A stretch of 64,000 nucleotides of DNA from Streptomyces sp. NBC_01476 (GTDB lineage: Bacteria; Actinomycetota; Actinomycetes; Streptomycetales; Streptomycetaceae), in the NCBI RefSeq assembly GCF_036227265.1, contig NZ_CP109446.1, forward strand, positions 7,209,001 to 7,273,000, written 5' to 3'. Shown one piece after another: positions 1-8,320 of the stretch. The notes beneath the pieces were generated by a model. That model was not told the origin of the DNA. It made no database searches and saw nothing but the letters and a program-made list of their open reading frames with translations. Positions within the stretch are counted from its first letter, which is position 1, and each line of letters opens with the position of its first letter. The position numbers were made by a program, and so were the translations under genes.

Positions 1-1
1 G

Positions 2-547
2 GACGTCGTCCGGCGCACCGAAGAACGCTTCGGCTCCGTGGACATCCTGGTCAACAACGCGGGCATCGCGGATCCGGCTCCCCTGGAGCAGTGGGATCTC
101 GCACGGCTGCAACGCACCCTGGACGTGAATCTGATCGGTGTCTTCAACGGCATACAGGCCGTCGTCCCGGCGATGAAGCGGGCCGGCGGCGGCTCCATCG
201 TCAACATCGGCTCCGTCGGTGCGCTCCAAGGAGTGCCGAGGATGTCCGGGTACGTGGTCTCCAAGTGGGCGGTTCGCGGGTTGACCAAGACCGCCGCCCT
301 GGAGCTGGGCGCGTACGGGATCCGCGTGAACGCGGTGCACCCGGGCCAGATCAACACCCCGATGACCAACGGTGTCACCTTTGAAACCGGCAACATCGCC
401 CTGGGACGTGTCGGCGAACCGGACGACATCGCCGCCATCGTGCTCTTCTTCGCGGGCGACGACTCCCGCTTCGTCACCGGCAGTGAAGTGGCAGGCGACG
501 GCGGACAGATCGCCGGCCCGGCGGATTACCGGGGCCTCCCGCAGTAG
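2..547 (+). CDS. SDR-family oxidoreductase, 3' part (5' end outside window)
   Basis: The reading frame is open from base 2, so the gene begins upstream of the window. The visible 181 residues carry the short-chain dehydrogenase core: NNAG after strand 4, the catalytic Ser in NIGSVGALQG, Tyr and Lys in YVVSKWAV, and the PG motif in VNAVHPGQINTP. The C-terminus (GSEVAGDGGQIAG) is typical of classical NAD(P)-dependent SDRs resembling 3-alpha-hydroxysteroid dehydrogenases. The glycine-rich cofactor motif should lie just upstream and is not visible. A GTG at 38 falls inside the fold and is not a credible start. Substrate unknown. Confidence 0.93.
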   Translation, partial: DVVRRTEERFGSVDILVNNAGIADPAPLEQWDLARLQRTLDVNLIGVFNGIQAVVPAMKRAGGGSIVNIGSVGALQGVPRMSGYVVSKWAVRGLTKTAALELGAYGIRVNAVHPGQINTPMTNGVTFETGNIALGRVGEPDDIAAIVLFFAGDDSRFVTGSEVAGDGGQIAGPADYRGLPQ

Positions 548-556
548 GCGTCAGAC

Positions 557-853
557 TCACCCCGGACCCCTCAAGTCCTGGGCGCGGTCCCCGACTTCCG
601 GGGGTCCCTTGACTTCTCGGGGCCCCTTCGGCAGCCGTCCGCGCCGAGAACCTGCGCGAGCGCGTCGAGAGTGCGCCGACGACCGCGCGCAGTTGCTCCC
701 TCCGAGATCGGCGTCGACGTCGTAGCCGACCGCCTCGGCCGGCTCCTTCTCCTCGCGCTGGCGCACGGCGCGGTCGTGCAGTTCGCCGACCCGCTCGACG
801 ACGTCCTGTACATGTCCGTGGTGTCGGCTGCCGGTGTGCTCCGCATCGCTCAT
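557..853 (-). CDS. Small hypothetical protein
   Basis: A 98-residue frame begins at an ATG preceded by a good Shine-Dalgarno (GGAGG about 9 nt upstream). The first ~50 codons (MSDAEHTGSRHHGHVQDVVE onward) use G/C third positions and give a charged, helical, His/Glu-rich segment. The second half is Arg/Pro-rich with poor codon bias, which suggests that the frame was extended or frameshifted past its original stop. No family recognised. It is convergent with the upstream SDR gene. Confidence 0.45.
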   Translation of the reverse strand: MSDAEHTGSRHHGHVQDVVERVGELHDRAVRQREEKEPAEAVGYDVDADLGGSNCARSSAHSRRARAGSRRGRLPKGPREVKGPPEVGDRAQDLRGPG

Positions 854-941
854 GACGACGATCCTCCGCACACACCCCCGGGGACGGCAACCGCGCCGGG
901 GGGAGCAGTTGGTGACATGGGCGGTGTGGCGGCGGAGACGG

Positions 942-1676
942 TCAGTCGAGGCCCTTCTTGCCCGGGGTCCAGAAGGGTTTGGTGCGGACGCTGCGCCGCG
1001 GCCAGTGGCGGTCCTCGACGAGGTGGCGGCGGACGAGCTGGATCGTTCTGGCCTCGCCGGCCAGATAGGCGATGCCGGGATCGGCGGGCAGGTCGAGGGC
1101 GCGGACGGCGTCGACGAGGGTCAGCGCGGAGTCGGCCGGCCGGCCCCGGCGGTAGCTCCAGGCCAGGTCCCAGTCCTGGTTCCGGTCCTGGCCGAGGTCG
1201 AGGCGTTCGTCGGGGCTGTCGACCTCCAGGCGGCCGAAGACCCGGGCGCCGGCGGGCAGCGCCCGCAGCATGGCGCCGTACGCGACCTGGGCGGTTTCCT
1301 CGCCGGCGAACAGGTGGTAATCGGCAGGGGCGGTGGTGAAGTCGCCCTCGGGCTTGAGCAGCCGCAGCTCGTCGCCGCTCCGGGCGGTGCGGGCCCACTC
1401 GGCTCCCGGTCCGCTGCTGTCGCCGTGGTCGTACACGATCAGCTCAAGGTTCTCACCGTCGTAGTCCCACACGCTGTAGGTGCGCAGCGTGCCGATCAGC
1501 CAGTCGACGGCTCCGGGTGCCGCACTGACCTGGAGGCGTACGTGCTGGCCGGGCTGCCAGGCGAGCCCGGCCAGCGCCGGCCCGGTCAGGGTGATGTGAC
1601 GCAGCCGCGGCGCCCGCTGCTCGACGGTGTGGACGCGGGCAGGCAGCAGCAGACGGTCCAGCAAGCGGCGTTTCAC
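942..1676 (-). CDS. Siderophore-interacting protein (FAD-dependent ferric-siderophore reductase family)
   Basis: The 244-residue protein belongs to the SIP/ViuB family: flavoproteins that reduce ferric siderophores in the cytoplasm to release iron. The FAD-binding RTYS motif lies at about residues 65-68, followed by a PEGDF segment and the NAD(P)-binding half (HLFAGEETA, YLAGEA). I chose GTG at 1676 because GAGGAG sits 7 nt before it; the ATG at 1691 would place that SD inside the coding sequence. It lies 43 bp downstream of the ABC permease on the same strand, so the three genes probably form one operon for siderophore export and iron release. Confidence 0.9.
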   Translation of the reverse strand: MKRRLLDRLLLPARVHTVEQRAPRLRHITLTGPALAGLAWQPGQHVRLQVSAAPGAVDWLIGTLRTYSVWDYDGENLELIVYDHGDSSGPGAEWARTARSGDELRLLKPEGDFTTAPADYHLFAGEETAQVAYGAMLRALPAGARVFGRLEVDSPDERLDLGQDRNQDWDLAWSYRRGRPADSALTLVDAVRALDLPADPGIAYLAGEARTIQLVRRHLVEDRHWPRRSVRTKPFWTPGKKGLD

Positions 1677-1719
1677 GAGTCGTCTCCTCATCGGGTGGTT
1701 CGGCAGGGGGTGTTCGGGG

Positions 1720-2583
1720 TCAGTCCGCGGCGCGGCGCCGGTAGAGGACGGTGGCCGTGGGGACGAAGACGAGCAGGAGCCCGATGGACCAGAACAGCGT
1801 GGCGTGGATGGGGTGTTGCATGGGCCAGGAGTGGATCGAGGCCGAGGGGTTCGGGTTGCCGAGCAGTTCGCGGGCGGCCGCGGTGACCGCGCTGACCGGA
1901 TTCCAGGTGGTGACGTCGCGCAGCCAGGGCGTCATGCGCTGGGTGGGCACCAGGGCGTTGGACATGAACAGGACGGGGAACAGGACCAGCAGGCCGAGTG
2001 CCTGGGCGGTTTCGACGCCCCTGCTGGCCAGCCCCAGGCACGCGCACCCCCAGGAGACCGCGTAGCCGAAGAGCAGGACGAGGGCGAACGCGGCGATCGC
2101 CTTGCCGGCCCCGTTGTCGGGCGACCAGCCGATGGCGAAGCCGGTGGCGGTGACGATACCGGCGCCGAGCAGTGCGGTCAGCAGGTCGGTGACCGAGCGG
2201 GCCACCAGCACCCCCGGCCGCCACATCGGCAGGGTCCGGAACCGGTCGACGATCCCGGTGTTGACGTCCGAGCTGAGCCCGACGCCGGTGCCGACGGTGG
2301 CGGTGACCTGGTTGAAGACGAGCAGGCCGGGGATGGCGAAGTCCTTGTAGCCGGCGCCGCCGGGCAGTACGACCCCGGCACCGAAGACGTAGATGAACAT
2401 CAAAGTGAACAGCACCGGTTGGATGGTGACGTCGGAGAGCTGGAACGGCTCCCGGGAGATGTGGATCAGATTCCGCATCGAGAGTACGGCGATGTCGGAG
2501 AGTTTGCGCAAGCCGCCGTGGGTCCGCGCCACCGCGGTCGGCAGGGTCGGCGGCGTCGCCCTGGTCAGGGTGGTGGTGCTCAT
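1720..2583 (-). CDS. ABC-2 type transporter permease (DrrB-like)
   Basis: A 287-residue integral membrane protein with about six hydrophobic segments and the ABC-2 permease pattern seen in DrrB: an N-terminal amphipathic stretch, a long loop (DRFRTLPMWRPGVLVARS) and PVLFMSNALVPTQRMTPWL. The ATG at 2583 overlaps the stop of the ATPase gene (ATGA) and has AGGAGG upstream, which implies translational coupling. Together with the ATPase it forms an exporter of a small molecule. The neighbouring SIP gene makes a siderophore a reasonable substrate, but that is inference. Confidence 0.92.
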   Translation of the reverse strand: MSTTTLTRATPPTLPTAVARTHGGLRKLSDIAVLSMRNLIHISREPFQLSDVTIQPVLFTLMFIYVFGAGVVLPGGAGYKDFAIPGLLVFNQVTATVGTGVGLSSDVNTGIVDRFRTLPMWRPGVLVARSVTDLLTALLGAGIVTATGFAIGWSPDNGAGKAIAAFALVLLFGYAVSWGCACLGLASRGVETAQALGLLVLFPVLFMSNALVPTQRMTPWLRDVTTWNPVSAVTAAARELLGNPNPSASIHSWPMQHPIHATLFWSIGLLLVFVPTATVLYRRRAAD

Positions 2584-3605
2584 GCCCGTGCCTCCTGGGT
2601 CTTTGTGCCGGACTGCCCTTCCCCACCCGGTCGGGGGCCGGGACCGGGATCGCTTGTGGTGGGCTGCCCGTCGGCCGGACGGCCGGTCAGGGCGAAGAAC
2701 ACGTCGTCGAGCGAGGGCGGGCGGACCTCGACGTCGTCGACGCTGATCCCGGCCTCGTCCAGGGCCCGCACCACCGCGCCGGCCAGTCCCGGACCGCTGC
2801 TCACCGGGGCCCGCAGGTGCCGCCCGTCCTGGCTCACCGCCACCGCCCCGGCCGCGAACCGGCGCAGTGCGCCGGCGGCCTCCGGATGGGCGGTCGTGAG
2901 AGTCACCCGCAGCTGGGCGCCGCCGGTCCTGGCCTTGAGTTCGGCCGCGCTGCCCGCGGCGATCACCCGGCCGTGGTCGATGACGACGATCCGGTCGGCG
3001 AGCTCGTCGGCCTCTTCGAGGTACTGGGTCGTCAGCAGTACGGTGGCGCCGTCCGCGATGAGCCCGCGGATCACGCTCCACATCCGGACCCGGCTGCCCG
3101 GGTCAAGACCGGTGGTCGGCTCGTCCAGGAACAGCACCGGCGGCCGGGTCACCAGGCCGGCCGCCAGGTCCAGGCGGCGCCGCATCCCGCCCGAGTACCC
3201 CTTCACCACCCGGTCCCCGGCGTCGGTCAGTTCGAAGCGCTCCAGCAGAGCCCCGGCCAGCCGCCGGGAGTCGCCCCTGCGCAGCCCGCTCAACCGGCCG
3301 ATCATCACCAGATTCTGACGACCCGTCAGCATCGTGTCGACCGTCGCGTCCTGTGCGGTGACCCCGATCACGGCCTGCACCGCCCGGGGGTCACGCACCA
3401 CGTCGTGCCCGGCCACCCGCGCCCACCCGGCATCCGGCCGGGTGAGCGTGGTCAGCATCCGGACCGTGGTGGTCTTGCCTGCCCCGTTCGGCCCCAGCAC
3501 CCCCAGCACCGTCCCGGCCGGCACCCGCAGACTCACCCCGGACACCGCCTCGGCGTCGCCGTATCGCTTCACGAGGCCCTCGGCCTCGATCATCAACTCC
3601 GTCAC
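2580..3605 (-). CDS. ABC transporter ATP-binding protein (DrrA-like)
   Basis: The 341-residue ATPase has Walker A GPNGAGKTT (residues 38-46), signature YSGGMRRR (137-144), Walker B LFLDEP (158-163) and the C-terminal extension typical of DrrA-type daunorubicin-resistance exporters (VRPPSLDDVFFALTG). The GTG start at 3605 has GGGAG about 8 nt upstream. It is first in an operon with the DrrB-like permease and SIP gene and is transcribed away from the AraC regulator gene, a probable local controller. Confidence 0.95.
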   Translation of the reverse strand: MTELMIEAEGLVKRYGDAEAVSGVSLRVPAGTVLGVLGPNGAGKTTTVRMLTTLTRPDAGWARVAGHDVVRDPRAVQAVIGVTAQDATVDTMLTGRQNLVMIGRLSGLRRGDSRRLAGALLERFELTDAGDRVVKGYSGGMRRRLDLAAGLVTRPPVLFLDEPTTGLDPGSRVRMWSVIRGLIADGATVLLTTQYLEEADELADRIVVIDHGRVIAAGSAAELKARTGGAQLRVTLTTAHPEAAGALRRFAAGAVAVSQDGRHLRAPVSSGPGLAGAVVRALDEAGISVDDVEVRPPSLDDVFFALTGRPADGQPTTSDPGPGPRPGGEGQSGTKTQEARA

Positions 3606-3816
3606 GGGTTGTCTCCCTCATCTGTGCGGCTCGGGTCGGCGTGGCGGGCGGGTGGCCGTGCCGGGCACCTCCGGGCCGTCACCACGCGGTCGGGCACGCC
3701 CAACGCTAGGCTGGCTGGTGTGCGCGTGGCGGCCGATGAATACCCCGCAACGGCCAACCCTTGCGGAGGGTCCGTCCGCGACAGCGACAGCGACAGCGGA
3801 GAGCGGGGCCACCACC

Positions 3817-4665
3817 ATGAGCAGCCCGGACCATGTGCCGGCAGCGCTGCCCACCGCGCTGCCCACCGCGCTGCCCACCGCGCCGCCCGCGCGGCCGACC
3901 CCGCCGGCACTGAGCACGCCGCCGGCGAGGTCGCCGATCCTGAGCATCGACCGTGGCGAGGACGAGTCGTACGAGCAGTACGAGACGGCGCACTCCCACG
4001 CCGAGCCCATGCTGCTGTGGACCTCGACGGCGACCTTGACGGTCAGCACCGCCGCGCGCGACTGGCTGATCCCGCCCGGCTACGGGCTGTGGATCCCCGG
4101 CGGGGCCGAGCACGCGGTGGCCGCGCTGCGCGAGGGCGAGGGGTCCGTCATCACCTTCGCCCCCGACCGCTGTCCGATCACCTGGACCCGGCCCACCGGT
4201 GTCCCGGTCGGGCCACTGCTGCTCGAACTCATCGCGCACCTGCACCGGACCGGGCCGCAGGACCGGAGCCGGCCGCACGCCGAGGCGCTCATGTTCGAGC
4301 TGCTCACCCCGCTGCCCACGCACGACATCCAGGTGTCGATGCCGGCCGACCCGCGGGTGCGGGCCATCGCGGAACGTCTCATCGCCGACCCCGCGGACCA
4401 GCGCGAACTCGGCGCCTGGGCCGATCATGTGCACGCCGGAGTCCGGACCCTGTCGCGGCTCTTCCTCAGCGAGACCGGGCTCAGCTTCGCCCGCTGGCGT
4501 ACCCAGGTGCGCATCCGCGCCGCCGTCCAACTCCTCTCCAACGGCGCGACGGTGGACGCCGTGGCCCGTGCCGTCGGCTACCGCAAGACCAGCGCGTTCA
4601 TCAACGCCTTCCGCCGCGCGACCGGCCAGACCCCGGGCACGTACATCCACGAGCCGCCGCCATGA
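3817..4665 (+). CDS. AraC-family transcriptional regulator
   Basis: A 282-residue regulator. The N-terminal cupin-like domain (ETAHSHAEPMLLW to AEHAVA) is followed by two C-terminal helix-turn-helix motifs (ELGAWADHVHAGVRTLSRLF; VDAVARAVGYRKTSAFINAF). The first ~35 residues are Ala/Pro/Thr-rich because of a 12-bp tandem repeat, so the start is uncertain. ATG 3817 has GGAG upstream and is preferred; in-frame ATG 3736 is the alternative. It is divergent from the drrAB-like/SIP operon and resembles AraC regulators that control iron or exporter genes. Confidence 0.88.
   Translation: MSSPDHVPAALPTALPTALPTAPPARPTPPALSTPPARSPILSIDRGEDESYEQYETAHSHAEPMLLWTSTATLTVSTAARDWLIPPGYGLWIPGGAEHAVAALREGEGSVITFAPDRCPITWTRPTGVPVGPLLLELIAHLHRTGPQDRSRPHAEALMFELLTPLPTHDIQVSMPADPRVRAIAERLIADPADQRELGAWADHVHAGVRTLSRLFLSETGLSFARWRTQVRIRAAVQLLSNGATVDAVARAVGYRKTSAFINAFRRATGQTPGTYIHEPPP
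3845..3885 (+). repeat. 12-bp tandem repeat within AraC gene
   Basis: The unit GCTGCCCACCGC occurs about three times head to tail and encodes repeated Ala-Leu-Pro-Thr in the disordered N-terminus of the regulator. A smaller AGCGAC repeat sits just upstream (about 3780-3797). Confidence 0.7.
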
Positions 4666-4758
4666 GCGGCCGCCCTCTGCGCGACGTCGAGCCTCTCCGT
4701 CACCGGCCGGGTGGGGTGGTTGGTGTCGCGCCCGGACCGCCGGCCCGTGGTGCGTCGC

Positions 4759-4842
4759 TCGCGCAGTTCCTCGCGGCTGCGGGGGGCTGGGGGGTGCGAT
4801 TCGGCACGAGGGTGCCCCCCAGGGGCGCGGGGAACTGCGCGA
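4759..4842. repeat. Large compound hairpin, streptomycete intergenic repeat; likely bidirectional terminator
   Basis: Outer arms TCGCGCAGTTCCTCGCG (4759-4775) and CGCGGGGAACTGCGCGA (4826-4842) pair with one mismatch. An inner stem pairs CTGGGGGG with CCCCCCAG. The GGGGCGCGGGGAACTGCGCG core is, from memory, a very common intergenic element in Streptomyces genomes. It lies between the convergent AraC and glycoside hydrolase genes, so termination in both directions is the simplest role. Confidence 0.65.
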
Positions 4843-4919
4843 TCAGCCACGATGGTGCCGCACTCCGTCACCGGACCGAGGGGGCAGTCGGGGCCCAGCG
4901 GGCGGGGCGGGCGGCGCGA

Positions 4920-6677
4920 TCAGGCGTAGACGCCGAACTCGTAGAGCGAATACCCGTATCCGGTGCCGCGCTGGCTGCCCAGCACCCGCACGTAGCGGCC
5001 GGTGGCATTGACGTCGAGGTCGTCCGCGTTGCCGTTGCCGTCGGTCACCGAGGTGGCCGTCCGCCAGTTCTGGCCGTCGTCGGAGACCTGGATGTCGTAC
5101 GCCTTCGCGTAGGCCGTCTCCCAGACGAGCTGGACGTGGTGGATCGCGGTCGACGCGCCGAGGTCCACCTGCAGCCACTGCGGGTCGCTCCAGTCGCTGG
5201 ACCAGCGGGTGGTGAGCTGCCCGTCCACCGCGTCCGCCGCGGTGCACGGGCAGCCGCCGGTCGGGTCGCTCTGGTACGAGGACGCGGTCGCGGGCCTGCC
5301 GAGCGCGACGTTGGTGCCGGCCGGCTTCGGGGCCACCACGCGCAGGGACTTGGAGCCGTAGCCGACGTTGCCGTGGCCGTCGGTCGCCTTGACGTACACC
5401 TTCCAGACCCCGATCTTGTCGGGCGCCTTGACGGTCAGCGTGCCGTCCCCGTGGCTGGTGGAAGCGGCCGGGGTGAGCGCGCCGTTGTTGTCGATGTAGA
5501 GGCTGCTGTAGAGGACCTGGTACGTGATCGGGTCGTTCTCCGGGTCGGTCGTCCTGGTGCTGATCGTCACGTCGCCGCCCGCGGGAACGCCGTCGGTCGC
5601 GCCGCTCACCGTCATGTCGCCGACGTTCGGGGGCAGGTTGTCACCCGCGGTGCTGCCGCCGTAGGCGCGCTTGACCGCGTAGTACGACGGCCGCTTGAGG
5701 CCCTCGGGCACCAGGTTGAACCAGATGCCGCCGAAGTCGCTCTCGTTGCCGTAGTGGAAGAGGGTGGCGCCGAGCGAGACGCCCTGGTGGCCGGTGACGC
5801 AGTTCCAGGCGCTGGTGTAACCGTCCGCCTTCTGCTGGTCGGTGGGCTCGTCGGGAACGCCGTTCGCGTCGTTCGGCACCTCCCAGGAACCGGCCGGGCC
5901 GCCCTCGGTGATGATGTACGGCTTGGTGTAACCGCCTGACTCCCAGGCCGACTTGACGTTGCACACGTCCTTGTAGGAGTTGACCGCGTACAGGTCCAGG
6001 TCGGGCGCGTTCTTCTTGTAGTACGGCCAGGCGCCGGTCCACGCGTCGGTCGACGTCACCGGATGGTTCGGGTCGACGGAGTGGATCTTCTGCGCGATCT
6101 GGTTGACGAAGGAGGTGTACGCGTCGCGCTCCTGCTCCAGCTTGTCGCCGCTGTAGCAGTTCTGCAGGCCGAGCACGGACTCGTTGCCGACGTCCCACAT
6201 CAGCACGCCGGGGTTGTCCTTGTAGGTGTCCACCCACTTGGGGAACTCGGTGAGCATGCTGTTCTTGTACGCGTCGTCGGTGAGGTAGTCGACGCAGCCG
6301 CCGGAGCCGGGGCCGCCGCCGGGCTGGAGCCAGAAGCCGGCGATGACCTTCATGCCGTTGGCCGCGGCGGCGTCGAAGAGCGGCGCGCTGGTGGCGTCGG
6401 TGCCCCAGGTGCGGACCGTGTTGACACCCGCCCGGGCCAGGTCGGGCAGGTCCGTGGCGGCGTCGTTCGGAGAGGGCCCCCAGGTCAGACCCTTGACCTG
6501 CCAGGCGGAGCCGTCGACGGTGAGTTGCCAGTTGCCCTGCGAGCCGGTCACTTTGACGACGCTGCCCGCGGCGTGGGCGGCGGGGGCCTGGGCGGCCACG
6601 AGTCCGGCTGCGAGCAGCGCGGCGGCGGTCACCGGGACGGCGGCGCGGCGGGCGGCGGACAGGACGGAGGAGTGCAT
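4920..6677 (-). CDS. Secreted glycoside hydrolase (TIM barrel) with F5/8 type C (discoidin) domain
   Basis: 585 residues. A signal peptide (AAALLAAGLVAAQAPAAHA) is followed by a TIM-barrel domain (about 40-330) resembling GH2/GH5/GH72-type beta-glycan enzymes: WDVGNES supplies the probable acid/base Glu166 and IITEGGPAG the probable nucleophile Glu258. An Ig-like region (about 340-440) and a C-terminal discoidin/CBM32-like domain (NVALGRPATASS to YEFGVYA) follow. The start at 6677 has GGGAG upstream. A GGGAGAGCGCTCTCCC palindrome about 80 bp upstream suggests LacI-type, sugar-responsive control. The exact polysaccharide is unknown. Confidence 0.88.
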   Translation of the reverse strand: MHSSVLSAARRAAVPVTAAALLAAGLVAAQAPAAHAAGSVVKVTGSQGNWQLTVDGSAWQVKGLTWGPSPNDAATDLPDLARAGVNTVRTWGTDATSAPLFDAAAANGMKVIAGFWLQPGGGPGSGGCVDYLTDDAYKNSMLTEFPKWVDTYKDNPGVLMWDVGNESVLGLQNCYSGDKLEQERDAYTSFVNQIAQKIHSVDPNHPVTSTDAWTGAWPYYKKNAPDLDLYAVNSYKDVCNVKSAWESGGYTKPYIITEGGPAGSWEVPNDANGVPDEPTDQQKADGYTSAWNCVTGHQGVSLGATLFHYGNESDFGGIWFNLVPEGLKRPSYYAVKRAYGGSTAGDNLPPNVGDMTVSGATDGVPAGGDVTISTRTTDPENDPITYQVLYSSLYIDNNGALTPAASTSHGDGTLTVKAPDKIGVWKVYVKATDGHGNVGYGSKSLRVVAPKPAGTNVALGRPATASSYQSDPTGGCPCTAADAVDGQLTTRWSSDWSDPQWLQVDLGASTAIHHVQLVWETAYAKAYDIQVSDDGQNWRTATSVTDGNGNADDLDVNATGRYVRVLGSQRGTGYGYSLYEFGVYA

Positions 6678-6755
6678 GGGGTTCTCCCGTGGGGGGATGG
6701 AAAGGGGATCTGGGCGACCGGGCGGGATCAGGGGGCAGGGGTCAGGGGCGATGCG

Positions 6756-6771
6756 GGGAGAGCGCTCTCCC
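6756..6771. promoter_or_regulatory. Palindromic operator, copy 1 (LacI/CebR-like)
   Basis: GGGAGAGCGCTCTCCC is a perfect 16-bp inverted repeat 79 bp upstream of the glycoside hydrolase start. The CGCT-centred form resembles operators of LacI-family sugar regulators; the CebR box TGGGAGCGCTCCCA is a shorter relative. A degraded half-site (GGGAGAGCGC) follows at about 6795. Confidence 0.7.
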
Positions 6772-6814
6772 GAGGGGGCGGAAGGAACCCGCCCGGGAGA
6801 GCGCGCCGCCCGGT

Positions 6815-7951
6815 TCAGTGGATCAGCTGGTAGTTGCTGTCGAGCACCGCGCCCTTGCCCGGCTGCGACTGGTCGTAGCCGTGGTCGTCGCACTGGAGGC
6901 CGCCGTTGACGCAGTGGGTGACCATCGCGGCCTGGGTAGCGTTGTCCCAGTCGGCGAAGAAGTCGTAGTGGAAGGAGAAGCCGGCGCCGCTGGACAAGTG
7001 CACCTGCGACATGTCGCCGTTGACCGGCCACGCCATCTTGAACTCGATCATCGGCAGGGCCACGGGGTGGTCGGCCGGGCAGACGTTCTGATTCGCCCCG
7101 CTCGCCACCGGATAGGCCATGTGGCTCTTGTGATCCGGCGTGTCGAGGTGGATACCGTCCCAGCAACTCGGAGCCTGGAGGCGGAGGTTGAGCTGCGTGT
7201 CAGGGGTGTTCGGGCAACTCGCGGGGAAGTCGAAGTTCTTGTAACTGGTGCCGCACTCCCACCCCTCGACGGTGCCCTTGAGGTTCTTGAACTCGTCCTC
7301 GCTCTGCATGGGGTTGCCGACCACGAAGCGCAGGCCCTTGGGGAAGGGGCGCACGCTGGTGTAGTCGTTGACGCCCGACTTGTAGTAGATCGTCTGCGGG
7401 CCGACGGGCAGGATCTTCTGCGTACCGTTGTACAGACTCGGCATCCAGTACGCGGACTTGTCGCCGGGGGCCAGGCACGCGGTGCCGCTCGCCGCTTCCA
7501 GGGAGGCGGTGGTGGAGTTCGCGTTGGTGCTGACATTGCCCATGAAGGTGTGGTCGTGCGAGGCGCCGGGCTGGCCCGCGAAGACGATCGGGTCGTCCGG
7601 CGCGGTGTGGTCGGGCGCGCACTTGGCCTGGAACTCGTGGAAGTACGCGTGCGGCGGGTCGTAGGTGGACGGGGTGACGCCGGTGACCGGCGGGTTGGCG
7701 TAGATATAGCCGTCCCCGTCGGGGTCGTCGCCGGACGCGTGCGGGGCCGCGGCGGCCATGGACATCGACGACATCGACGTGTCCTGCCCGTGCGAGGCGG
7801 GGTGGGCCGCTGTCCGGCCGGCGGTCGATGCCGCCGTGTCCGAACCCGGCGTGCTCGCCGAGGCGTTGGCGGTCAGCAGCGCGCCACCCCCACCGGTGAC
7901 GAGCGCCAGGGCGACGAGCAGCCCGGGGATCTTTCCCCGTTTGTGTGCCAT
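6815..7951 (-). CDS. Secreted DUF1996 domain protein
   Basis: 378 residues with a signal peptide (GLLVALALVTGGGGALLTANASA), a low-complexity Ser/Met/His linker, then a DUF1996 domain from about residue 95 to the end. Family landmarks: ASHDHTFMGN, SAYWMPSLY, CWDGIHLDTPDHKSHMAYP, and conserved Cys suggesting disulfides. DUF1996 proteins occur in fungi and actinobacteria, often with carbohydrate-binding modules, and are thought to act on or bind glycans; the activity is not established. A strong SD (AAGGAGG) precedes ATG 7951. It shares its upstream palindrome with the adjacent glycoside hydrolase gene. Confidence 0.9.
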   Translation of the reverse strand: MAHKRGKIPGLLVALALVTGGGGALLTANASASTPGSDTAASTAGRTAAHPASHGQDTSMSSMSMAAAAPHASGDDPDGDGYIYANPPVTGVTPSTYDPPHAYFHEFQAKCAPDHTAPDDPIVFAGQPGASHDHTFMGNVSTNANSTTASLEAASGTACLAPGDKSAYWMPSLYNGTQKILPVGPQTIYYKSGVNDYTSVRPFPKGLRFVVGNPMQSEDEFKNLKGTVEGWECGTSYKNFDFPASCPNTPDTQLNLRLQAPSCWDGIHLDTPDHKSHMAYPVASGANQNVCPADHPVALPMIEFKMAWPVNGDMSQVHLSSGAGFSFHYDFFADWDNATQAAMVTHCVNGGLQCDDHGYDQSQPGKGAVLDSNYQLIH

Positions 7952-8033
7952 GGGACCTCCTTCTGCGAAGCGTGCGTGGGGGGAGAGGGGGAAGGGTCGG
8001 GTGTGACAGGGAGAGGGTGAGAGGCTGGAGGGG

Positions 8034-8053
8034 CTGGGAGAGCGCTCTCCCAG
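8034..8053. promoter_or_regulatory. Palindromic operator, copy 2 (LacI/CebR-like)
   Basis: CTGGGAGAGCGCTCTCCCAG is a perfect 20-bp palindrome 83 bp upstream of the DUF1996 start, containing the 16-bp core found before the glycoside hydrolase gene. Similar spacing to both starts supports one regulator controlling both secreted proteins. No LacI-family gene is in this window. Confidence 0.75.
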
Positions 8054-8190
8054 GCGCATATTGCGCCCGTGTGACGGGAGTGTCAACGGTTGCGGGTGCG
8101 GCGGACCACGATCATCGCGGTGAGCGGGGGCGCGGCGGCGCTGCGAGCTGGGGTGCGATGCGGGGCATGGGGATTTGGTGAAGAAACACC

Positions 8191-8320
8191 GGGGGTGGGT
8201 GGGCGGCCCGGTTGGTCCGGTGGCCCGGTGGTTGGTGGTGGTGGTGGCGGTCGGCGGCCCGGTGGCCCGGTGGCCCGGCGGTTGGTGGTGGCGGTCGGTG
8301 GTCGGTGGTGGGCGGCTGGC
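8191..8320. repeat. GGT/GGC-rich low-complexity tract
   Basis: Repeats of GGTGGCCCGGTGG and GGTTGGTGGTGG over about 130 bp, strongly G-rich on the plus strand. Many GG/GGG runs at short spacing make G-quadruplex formation possible. No coding function is apparent. Confidence 0.7.

Noticed and set aside
1627-5939. Very long open frames antisense to the exporter operon and glycoside hydrolase
   Set aside because: High-GC DNA leaves long stop-free shadow frames; the translations are Arg/Gly/Pro/His-rich with no domain, while the opposite strand has clear families.
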